A model generated the notes under the pieces. That model was not told where the DNA came from. It saw nothing but the letters and a program-made list of their open reading frames with translations, and made no database searches. A stretch of DNA of 46,961 nucleotides from Sphaerobacter sp. (lineage in GTDB: Bacteria; Chloroflexota; Chloroflexia; Thermomicrobiales; Thermomicrobiaceae), in the NCBI GenBank assembly GCA_029961075.1, contig JASBVL010000111.1, forward strand, positions 1-46,961. Direction: 5' to 3'. Position 1 is the stretch's first letter. Each line of letters begins with the position of its first letter. This document shows, piece after piece, positions 15,916 to 22,759 of the stretch. The translations under genes and the position numbers were made by a program.

Positions 15916-15943
15916 ATGGTAGCCAGCACGCCCGGGTTGTCAA
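15916..15943 (-). promoter_or_regulatory. Sigma-70-type promoter of the BNR/VPS10 gene
   Basis: On the minus strand: TTGACA (15943-15938), 16-bp spacer, TACCAT (15921-15916), about 99 nt upstream of the start codon. The -35 is a perfect consensus match. Confidence 0.6.
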
Positions 15944-16137
15944 GCCGGGACCAGCCTCGGTCGGGGCAGGCGCCGTGCGCTCGGGGCGGCCAACGGGCAC
16001 CAGGGCGGGCCACCTGGCGCCGGCCAAGCGGCAGGATGGGACGCGGGACCGGCCCTCACCCCTCGATGGCGGTCGTCATCGGAGAAGGATGCACGTGTCG
16101 GCCGTGCCATCGCCGCGCCACCGTGGCGGCGCTCCGC

Positions 16138-16920
16138 TCACGGGCTCAAGGTCACCGGGCGCGGGGAGCGAAAGCGACCGAGGGTGGCTGGGCCCCACAG
16201 GAGCGTGACGGTCCCCGCCACAACGGCCATGATCGCGGCGTTGATCGCCGGATCGTACGGGGCGCCGCTCATCTCGGTGAGCTGCCATTTGACGTTGTCG
16301 GTGGTGTGCAGCAGCGCCGCCGCCAGCACGCTCCGTCCGGTATTGTTGTAGACCCACGCGATCAGGACGCGCAGGGCAACGCCGCCGGATCGATGCCAGA
16401 CGATCCACTCGAGCCGGTGCGTGCCTTGCAGAAAGGCCGCCCAGACCAGGCCCGGGATGATCGCGGCCCCCGGCGCGCCCCAGCGGGCTTGCAGCGGGTC
16501 GGTCGCGTAGCCCATCCAGCCGACCTCCTCCGCGAGCGCGGCGATGCGGAGCACGAGGAAGAGCGCCAGGATCGTCGGGAGCGGGAACCGGAGGTCGAGC
16601 AGCGACCGGCCCAGCAAACGCTGGATGCCGTCGGCCAGCAGGTAGATCGCCGGCATCAGGCGGAAGATCGGCAGCCACCGGATCGGCGCGATGCCCCGAT
16701 AGCGGACCGCGCGCGTCAGCAGCCGCCTGAGGCCCGCGCTGCCGTCGGCCCGGTACACCAGGAGCGCGGCGGCGATGAGCGGACAGACCAGTTGGAGCGC
16801 ACTGAGGGGCAGCCCGATCGGCACGCGCTCCGGCGTGGTGACCAGCGCCCCGAGCAGCCAGAAGGGAGCCGCGAGGGCGAACACCAGCAGCAAGCACCGG
16901 AGGGGTGGCGTGGCCCGCAT
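16138..16920 (-). CDS. CPBP-family intramembrane protease (CAAX/Abi type)
   Basis: A 260-residue polytopic membrane protein. CPBP proteases cleave substrates within the membrane using glutamates and histidines. The signature AEEVGWMGYA gives Glu131 and Glu132; WAAFLQGTHRLEW supplies His168 and AALLHTTDN supplies His205, with YNNTGRS between. About seven to eight hydrophobic helices are visible. ATG 16920 is preferred, as GGGAGG lies 4 bases upstream; ATG 16923 is the alternative. The substrate is unknown. Some members are bacteriocin-immunity proteins, others act in membrane-protein processing. It stands alone, on the same strand as the BNR gene. Confidence 0.8.
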   Translation of the reverse strand: MRATPPLRCLLLVFALAAPFWLLGALVTTPERVPIGLPLSALQLVCPLIAAALLVYRADGSAGLRRLLTRAVRYRGIAPIRWLPIFRLMPAIYLLADGIQRLLGRSLLDLRFPLPTILALFLVLRIAALAEEVGWMGYATDPLQARWGAPGAAIIPGLVWAAFLQGTHRLEWIVWHRSGGVALRVLIAWVYNNTGRSVLAAALLHTTDNVKWQLTEMSGAPYDPAINAAIMAVVAGTVTLLWGPATLGRFRSPRPVTLSP

Positions 16921-17371
16921 CATGCCTCCCGGTGGGACGGCTGGCCGCGCGTCCGCAGCGGTGCGTCCCCGGCGCTGGGGCGCGCTGGCTCCGAGCGCCC
17001 CGCTCGCCACGCCGGACCTATCTCGCTCTGGGCTGGCGGCGCGCGGCGAGGGCGTATTCCGGGCTGGCACCGATGCCGGAGACGGACGCGCAGCCAGGGC
17101 TCTACCATGGGCAAGTGGCACGATAGCACCCCGCAGCGCCGGGGCCATCGCACTGACCACCGGCAACTACCGTTATGTGATCCAATCCCGGCTGGCTTCA
17201 GCCAACTTCTCCCAACCTAACCTAGCCTGGGCTCCCTGTCATGCTTGCGCCATCGTCTTCTATTCCTAGATTTGAGTAGGATCTTGATAATGCACGGGCC
17301 TTTCGTATAACGCGTGAATAGCTGATGAGCTGGTTGGCTGGTCATGATGAGTGCCCGGAAAGGAAGTGACC
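16921..17371. other. Intergenic stretch where base composition falls
   Basis: About 450 bases. The first 180 are GC-rich and featureless. From about 17160 the sequence becomes clearly richer in A and T and leads into the low-GC lipoprotein gene; it holds the promoter at 17284-17311. No tRNA or repeat was seen at the composition boundary. Confidence 0.5.
17284..17311 (+). promoter_or_regulatory. Sigma-70-type promoter of the lipoprotein gene
   Basis: TTGATA (17284-17289), 16-bp spacer, TATAAC (17306-17311), with the start codon 60 nt downstream. Confidence 0.6.
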
Positions 17372-18073
17372 ATGATTCTGACGCCTCTTGTCAGGCGCGA
17401 TAGTTTTACTCCTACTTTGTTTTCCGTTGTAGCGTTGATCACCCTATCACTGCTGAGTGGGACCATCACATCGTGCGCATCTCATGAGCGGGGCTCAACA
17501 CAGATCCCGCTCGAATGGACCGACCCTGAAATGGCTATCGAGATGGCCGTCAGCGAGGCGGGCCGCACATGGGATAGGCCGGGACTGAGATATCTGCGCG
17601 ACAACGCGGTGCGCGTGAGAAACGCTCACGCTTTGGCGAGCGCGCCTGTCGGTTCTTTCAATGATGATCCGGAGGACTTCTATCCCTGGATCTTAGAGCG
17701 CATCGTCCAGTACGACTTTCCGACCAGAGAGGCTGTCCGACACCTTGAGGCCCAGATCGGCGTTGCCATTGGTGACCCCAGTAGTGAGATTGCACGCAAG
17801 CTCCGCGACATCGCTGCGGGCAAGGATCCGGCGCGACCCATACCGCGGGGAGGTGAGTTTGCCTACTGGGACTATCTCATTTGGCCCGCCACGTTCAGCC
17901 GCAACAACGACCTACAGGACGAGCTCATGTACCGAAGCTTCTCTGAAGTTGTTTATTCCTATCGTATCAAAAAGAGAAATGGCGAGCTAGAAGGCTCTAA
18001 GGACTTTGCAACGTACCTGGCAGAGAGCGAGTTCTTCCCGAAGTGGTTTGGAGGGATTCCTGGCACCGATTGA
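17372..18073 (+). CDS. Hypothetical lipoprotein of low GC content
   Basis: A 233-residue protein I do not recognise. A basic N-terminus and hydrophobic helix (about 12-30) end in the lipobox ITSC, with lipidation expected at Cys35. The mature part is acidic and probably helical: PLEWTDPEMAIEMAVSEAG, then DPEDFYPWILERIVQYDFPTREAV, a GGEFAYWDYLIWPATF stretch and a C-terminal FFPKWFGGIPG. ATG 17372 has AAGGAAG upstream; an in-frame ATG at 17351 is rejected. Its GC content and codon use (many A/T third positions) differ sharply from every neighbour, which points to recent transfer. Confidence 0.7.
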   Translation: MILTPLVRRDSFTPTLFSVVALITLSLLSGTITSCASHERGSTQIPLEWTDPEMAIEMAVSEAGRTWDRPGLRYLRDNAVRVRNAHALASAPVGSFNDDPEDFYPWILERIVQYDFPTREAVRHLEAQIGVAIGDPSSEIARKLRDIAAGKDPARPIPRGGEFAYWDYLIWPATFSRNNDLQDELMYRSFSEVVYSYRIKKRNGELEGSKDFATYLAESEFFPKWFGGIPGTD

Positions 18074-18162
18074 AGAGACAGGTCAGTACTGCAGCGCATG
18101 CGTGTTCGGTCTTGGTGGAGACCACATGAGGCAGCGTGGGGCTCCCTAGTGAATAAGGAGGT

Positions 18163-19422
18163 TTACGCCACCTTGCCCGGCACCTTGTCCGGGCGGGGCA
18201 ACCGGGCGCCGAGGAGCATGAGGACGAGGCTGGCGGCCGCGATCGGCGTGAAGGCCAGCACCGGCCGGTCGAACTGGTCCCAGAGCCAGCCGCCGACGAA
18301 CGGCCCGGCGAAGGCCACCCCGTAGCTGACGGTCAGCGTGGCGCCGGTGAGGCGCGCCACCTCCCCCGGGCGAGCCAGGAGCGGCGGGAGCGCCGTGCCG
18401 AGCACCAGCACCGCCACCGAGGCGCCGCCGAAGACCATGACCCAGAGGGGCTGCCAGGTGACGGGCGTGGTCGCCCAGCCGATCAACGTGCCGAGACAGA
18501 TGGCCCCGGCCGCGATGAACGGCCAGCGCCGGCCGACCAGACGCTGGGCCACGACGGTCAGGGCGAGGCTGACGGGAATCTGCGCGGCATTGAGCAGCGT
18601 CAGCGCGAGGGCGGTGGCGTCGGCGTGGCCCAGCGCCGCGTTGTACGACGGGATCCAACTGTTCATGGTGAAGTAGATCAAGCCGCCGCCGCTGCTGATC
18701 AGCCCGAGGTGCCAGGCGCGCACCCGCGGCCGGGCCGGCGCCGGACGCGGGGACGCCGAGGCGGAGGGCACACCGCCGCCAGCCCGCGCCGGCTGGAGCT
18801 CCGCGGCCGGCGTCAGCGCGAGCCACAGGAGCAGCACGGGTACCACCAGCAGGCCCCAGAAGACAAAGGAGGCGCGCCAGGACTCCGCGCCGAGCCAGTG
18901 GCGCAGCAGCGGGCCAGTCGCCGCGACCGCCAGCACCTCCCCGGCGATGATGCCATCGGTGTACAGGGCGGACGCCAGCCCGATGTGCCGCGGGAACCAG
19001 TGGCGGACCAGTACCGGCACGGCCGTCTGGGACAGGGCGATCCCGAGGCTCAGCACCGCGGTGAAGAGGTAGAGGGGCAGGGCGGCGGGGAAGGACGCGC
19101 GCAGCAGGGCGCCGGCCGTCAGGAGCGCAAGGCCGATGGTCACCGCGCGCCGCCCGCCGATGCGCTCGATGGCGCGCCCCGAGGCCCAGGCGGCGCCGCC
19201 CATGATGAGCACCGGCAGGCCGGTCAGCAGCCCGGTCGCGGTGTACGACAGCGCGAGGTCGCGCTGGATCAGCGGCAGCACCGGCGGGACGCCCAGGAGC
19301 ACCGTGCGCAGGTGGACCCCGACGAGGAAGATCAGGCCGAGGAGGACGAGCCGACGCTCGCCGCCACGGCGGTGCCCCGAGCTGGCCACCTGCCCCCGCT
19401 GCGCCACGCCCCCGTTGCCCAT
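18163..19422 (-). CDS. MFS transporter, CynX/NimT family
   Basis: About 419 residues with 12 predicted membrane helices. The motif GRAIERIGGRRAVTIGLALL between helices 2 and 3 is the MFS A-motif. LRTVLLGVPPVLPLIQRDLALS in helix 1 is typical of the CynX (cyanate) / NimT (nitroimidazole) group, COG2807-like. A long Pro/Ala-rich cytoplasmic loop (about 200-230) joins the halves. The start is uncertain: ATG 19422 lacks a Shine-Dalgarno; the frame extends to 19485. Substrate cannot be told from sequence; no cyanase or similar enzyme lies nearby. Confidence 0.8.
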   Translation of the reverse strand: MGNGGVAQRGQVASSGHRRGGERRLVLLGLIFLVGVHLRTVLLGVPPVLPLIQRDLALSYTATGLLTGLPVLIMGGAAWASGRAIERIGGRRAVTIGLALLTAGALLRASFPAALPLYLFTAVLSLGIALSQTAVPVLVRHWFPRHIGLASALYTDGIIAGEVLAVAATGPLLRHWLGAESWRASFVFWGLLVVPVLLLWLALTPAAELQPARAGGGVPSASASPRPAPARPRVRAWHLGLISSGGGLIYFTMNSWIPSYNAALGHADATALALTLLNAAQIPVSLALTVVAQRLVGRRWPFIAAGAICLGTLIGWATTPVTWQPLWVMVFGGASVAVLVLGTALPPLLARPGEVARLTGATLTVSYGVAFAGPFVGGWLWDQFDRPVLAFTPIAAASLVLMLLGARLPRPDKVPGKVA

Positions 19423-19529
19423 CGCGCGCGCCGCCGTCCCCGTCGTGGAGAGGTGCCGCGCGCGCGACCGGCACCTCCGGCGCAAGCATACCCGGCGCGG
19501 CCGCCCGGGGCACGGGCCGCACGGCGCGC

Positions 19530-19979
19530 TCAGCGGCCGATCCGCTGGCGGTAGGCGAGCAGGTCGGCGATGTGCTCAGCGTAGTGGTTGTAGGTGCAGT
19601 CCTTGACGACGCTGACCGGGACGGTCACGCCCGCCTCGCGCGCCGCCTGCAGCGTCGCCAGCACCTCAGCGTGCGTCTCGTGCAGCTCGCTCCAGACGCG
19701 CTCCAGCGGCCACGCGGCGCGGCGCGCCGCCTCTTGTTGGTTGCGCGTCTGCCAGTGCGGCTCGCCCGGCAGCCGGGCCGGCTGGCCCGCCATCAGCCGG
19801 CGGACTCGGGCGGCCGACACAGCGTCCCACATGGCGATGTGCCCGAGCAGGTCCTTGACCGACCAGGTCCCCACCGCGCCCGGCGCGACCAGCGCGTCCT
19901 CCGGGATGCCCTCCAGCGCCTCCAGCAGCGCCCGCCAGTGCGTCGCGATCCGCTCCATCAAGCCGTTGCCGGCATGCAT
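19530..19979 (-). CDS. DinB/DfsB-family four-helix protein
   Basis: A 149-residue DinB-like (ClbS/DfsB) protein. These are metal-binding four-helix bundles, often thiol-dependent transferases or resistance proteins. The likely ligand histidines are in VKDLLGHIAMWD (His47) and in YNHYAEHIADLL near the C-terminus. ATG 19979 follows GGGAGAGGGG at good spacing. No partner gene indicates a substrate. Confidence 0.8.
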   Translation of the reverse strand: MHAGNGLMERIATHWRALLEALEGIPEDALVAPGAVGTWSVKDLLGHIAMWDAVSAARVRRLMAGQPARLPGEPHWQTRNQQEAARRAAWPLERVWSELHETHAEVLATLQAAREAGVTVPVSVVKDCTYNHYAEHIADLLAYRQRIGR

Positions 19980-20131
19980 CGCTGTTGCCCCTCTCCCGGC
20001 GCCGCCGGGCCGACCGCGTGACTAACTATCATACGGCTTTTAGCAGGTTATCGCGGGCCCGTCAAGCCCGGGGCCCGCCCACCAGTCACACCGGCGGCAC
20101 GCGCCTTGACGGCCCTGACACGAATTGTCCA

Positions 20132-20160
20132 TTGACCAGCGCCGTCCGATCCGGTAGACT
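20132..20160 (+). promoter_or_regulatory. Sigma-70-type promoter of the P1B ATPase gene
   Basis: TTGACC (20132-20137), 17-bp spacer, TAGACT (20155-20160). The predicted start of transcription (about 20167) falls in the Fur-like box that follows. Confidence 0.65.
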
Positions 20161-20163
20161 CCG

Positions 20164-20186
20164 TTGCGAATAGGACTCATTCTCAA
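20164..20186 (+). promoter_or_regulatory. Fur-family (Fur/Zur/PerR-like) operator
   Basis: TTGCGAAT (20164-20171) and ATTCTCAA (20179-20186) form a 7-of-8 inverted repeat with a 7-nt centre. The reverse strand reads TGAGAATGA, close to a Fur-box half. It sits just after the -10, the classic place for metal-dependent control. Confidence 0.55.
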
Positions 20187-20188
20187 TC

Positions 20189-20209
20189 GGCCGGCGCCGG
20201 GCGCCGGCC
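20189..20209 (+). promoter_or_regulatory. Stable hairpin in the leader of the P1B ATPase mRNA
   Basis: GGCCGGCGC (20189-20197) pairs perfectly with GCGCCGGCC (20201-20209) across a 3-nt loop, ending 18 nt before ATG 20228. It may limit translation or protect the 5' end. Confidence 0.4.
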
Positions 20210-20227
20210 CAACCCCCGGTGGTGACG

Positions 20228-22639
20228 ATGAACGAGCGAACGATCCCCTTTCCTGAAGGACACTGCGCCGTCCCGCACTGCGCGGAGCTGCTCCTCGATA
20301 CGCTGACCCAGCACCACGGCATCGGCGCGGTGGCGTTGGACGCCGAGCGGCGCGAGTTGCGCATCCGCTACGATCCGGCGACCATCTCGCGCGCCACGGT
20401 CCAGCAGATTGCCGACCGGGTCGGCGTCCAGCTCGGCGAGCGGTTCCACCGCTGCGTGTTCGCGCTGAACGGCGTGTCGTGCCGTGGCTGCGGGGGCGCC
20501 ATCGAGCACCGGCTGCGCGGACGGGAGGGCATCATCTGGTCCAGCGCCAACCCGGCCAGCCGCCGGCTGGCGGTGGAGTATGCCGGTACCCCGGAGCAAC
20601 TGCCGGAGATCACCCGGGCGATCGACCGCGCCGGCGTGCAGGTCCACGGCGCGGTCGGCACGACCGGCCGCGCGCCGCAGCCGGAGGAGGAAGAGACCTG
20701 GTGGCAGCGCTACCACCTCGTGGTCGCCACCACCGCCACGCTCGTCTTCCTCGTCAGCGGCTGGCTGCTCGGCAGGCTTGGCCTGATCCCGCCCGCGGTC
20801 CAGACCGGCCTCTATGTGCTGACCTACCTCGCGGGCGGCTTCTACGCCACGCGCCAGGCGATCGCTTCGCTGCTGCAGCGCAGCGTCGACATCGACCTGC
20901 TGATGGTCCTCGCGGCGCTCGGCGCCGCCACCATTGGCGGCTGGGTCGAGGGGGGCATGCTGCTCTTCCTCTTCTCGCTGGGCAACACGCTGGAGCACTA
21001 CGCCCTCGACCGCACCCATCGCGCCGTCCGCGCGCTCATGGAGCTGAGCCCGCCGGACGCCCTCGTCGTGCGGGACGGGCAGGAGATCCACGTCCCGGTC
21101 GAGGAGCTGATCATCGGCGACACGGTCATCGTCAAGCCCGGCGAGCGCATCCCCATCGACGGGCGAGTGCTGGCCGGCGAGTCGGCGGTCGATCAGTCGC
21201 CGATCACCGGCGAGTCGCTCCCGGTCGGCAAGCGGCCGAACGATCCGGTCTTCGCCGGGACGATCAACGGCCACGGCCTGCTGCGCATCCAGGTCGAGCG
21301 CCTGGCCCAGGAGAGCACCCTGGCCAAGATCGTCCGCATCGTCGAGGAGGCCCGCAGCCGAAAGTCGCGCACGCAGCACTTCACCGACGCCTTCGAGGGG
21401 GCCTACGCCATCGGCGTGATCGTGGCCTCGGCGCTGGTGGTCATCATCCCGGTGGTCTTCCTCGGCCGCGACTTCCACGAGATGTTCTACCGGGCGATGA
21501 CGCTCTTGGTGGTGGCCTCGCCCTGCGCCCTGGTCATCTCGACGCCGGCCTCGATCCTCTCGGCGCTGGCCAACGGCGCCCGCCGCGGCATCCTCTTCAA
21601 GGGGGCCGTCCACCTGGAGAACGTCGGCGTCGTGGACACCGTCGCCTTCGACAAGACCGGGACGCTGACGATGGGCCAGCCGCGGGTCACCGACGTCATC
21701 ACCGTCGACGGGGTGGACACGCGCGAGATGCTGCTGCTGGCGGCGGCCGTGGAGCGGCTGTCGGAGCATCCCCTCGGGAACGCGGTCGTGGAGTACGCCG
21801 CGGCGCTCGGCATCCCCGCGCTCGCGGATGAGGAGGTGGCCGACCTCCAGTCGGTTCCCGGCCGGGGCGTCCGCGCCGTGGTCCGTGGGCAGGTGCTGCG
21901 GATCGGGAACGAGGCGCTGCTCGAGAACGAGGGGCTGGCGCTGCCGGAGGCGCTGCGCGCGCCGGCCGACGCGCTGCGCGAGCAGGGCAAGACGCTCATG
22001 TTCGTCGGCACGGACCGCCCGCTGGGCGTCATCGCGGTGGCCGACGTCATCCGCCCGGTCGCCCCGGCGGTCATCGACGCACTCCACCGGCTGGGGGTGA
22101 AGCGGACCATCATCCTGACCGGGGACAACGAGCGGGCGGCGCGGGCCATCGCGCGGCAGGTCGGCATCGACGAGTGGCGCGCCGGGCTCCTGCCGGAGGA
22201 GAAGCTGGCCACCATCCGCGACCTGCAGCGCCAGGGGGCGATGGTGGCGATGGTGGGCGACGGCGTGAACGACGCGCCGGCCCTGGCCACGGCGAACATC
22301 GGCATCGCGATGGGCGCGGCCGGGACCGACGTGGCGCTGGAGACGGCCGATGTCGTGCTGATGGCCGACGACCTGACCAAGCTGCCCTACGCCATCGAGC
22401 TGAGCCGCACGGCGCGCCGGGTCATTCGGCAGAACCTCACCTTCGCCCTCGGCGTGATCGTGGTCCTGGTCACCGCCACGCTCCTCGGCGAGGTGCCGCT
22501 GCCGCTCGGCGTGGTCGGCCACGAGGGGAGCACCATCATCGTGGTGCTCAACGGGCTGCGCCTGCTGCGCTTCGCCCAGCCGGCGCTGGCCACGCGGACC
22601 ATCGACCCGCACGCCGCCCAGGTCGCGGCGGCGGATTGA
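20228..22639 (+). CDS. P1B-4-type heavy-metal-exporting ATPase (Co2+/Fe2+ type)
   Basis: An 803-residue P-type ATPase that would export a divalent metal, most likely Fe2+ or Co2+. The N-terminus has two HMA-like folds: the first lacks CxxC (GHCAVPHC instead), the second has Cys85/Cys88 (SCRGC). The membrane metal site is SPC (431-433), and the last helix carries HEGST (765-769). SPC plus HEGGT-type motifs define the P1B-4 group (CoaT, CtpD, PfeT). Catalytic parts are complete: TGES 327-330, DKTGT 475-479, SEHPLG, GDGVNDAP 677-684. ATG 20228 is preferred; GTG 20219 is in frame. A Fur-like operator overlaps its promoter, matching the PfeT/FrvA iron-efflux pattern. Confidence 0.9.
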   Translation: MNERTIPFPEGHCAVPHCAELLLDTLTQHHGIGAVALDAERRELRIRYDPATISRATVQQIADRVGVQLGERFHRCVFALNGVSCRGCGGAIEHRLRGREGIIWSSANPASRRLAVEYAGTPEQLPEITRAIDRAGVQVHGAVGTTGRAPQPEEEETWWQRYHLVVATTATLVFLVSGWLLGRLGLIPPAVQTGLYVLTYLAGGFYATRQAIASLLQRSVDIDLLMVLAALGAATIGGWVEGGMLLFLFSLGNTLEHYALDRTHRAVRALMELSPPDALVVRDGQEIHVPVEELIIGDTVIVKPGERIPIDGRVLAGESAVDQSPITGESLPVGKRPNDPVFAGTINGHGLLRIQVERLAQESTLAKIVRIVEEARSRKSRTQHFTDAFEGAYAIGVIVASALVVIIPVVFLGRDFHEMFYRAMTLLVVASPCALVISTPASILSALANGARRGILFKGAVHLENVGVVDTVAFDKTGTLTMGQPRVTDVITVDGVDTREMLLLAAAVERLSEHPLGNAVVEYAAALGIPALADEEVADLQSVPGRGVRAVVRGQVLRIGNEALLENEGLALPEALRAPADALREQGKTLMFVGTDRPLGVIAVADVIRPVAPAVIDALHRLGVKRTIILTGDNERAARAIARQVGIDEWRAGLLPEEKLATIRDLQRQGAMVAMVGDGVNDAPALATANIGIAMGAAGTDVALETADVVLMADDLTKLPYAIELSRTARRVIRQNLTFALGVIVVLVTATLLGEVPLPLGVVGHEGSTIIVVLNGLRLLRFAQPALATRTIDPHAAQVAAAD

Positions 22640-22721
22640 GCGGCCGCCGGCCGTGGGCCGGCGCGCTCCCCCTCCCGGACGGCGCCCCTCCGGCGACGCG
22701 CCAGTCCCCCGCGCCACCCGC

Positions 22722-22759
22722 GTGGCCCAGGCCGCCCGCTAGCGGGCGGCCTGGGCCAC
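22722..22759. terminator. 38-bp perfect palindrome between converging genes
   Basis: An 18-bp arm GTGGCCCAGGCCGCCCGC (22722-22739) is followed by TA and its exact complement (22742-22759). It lies between the ATPase and the serA fusion, and includes the serA stop and last codons. It is probably a bidirectional terminator of converging transcripts; no T-run on either side. Confidence 0.6.

Noticed and set aside
12920..15922. 1000-codon plus-strand frame opposite the BNR gene
   Set aside because: It is the antisense of BNR repeats, rich in Arg, Val and Asp runs without domains; the minus-strand frame has clear Asp-boxes.
18163..19422. Cyanate transporter (cynX) by name
   Set aside because: Family-level resemblance only; no cyanase gene or substrate evidence nearby.
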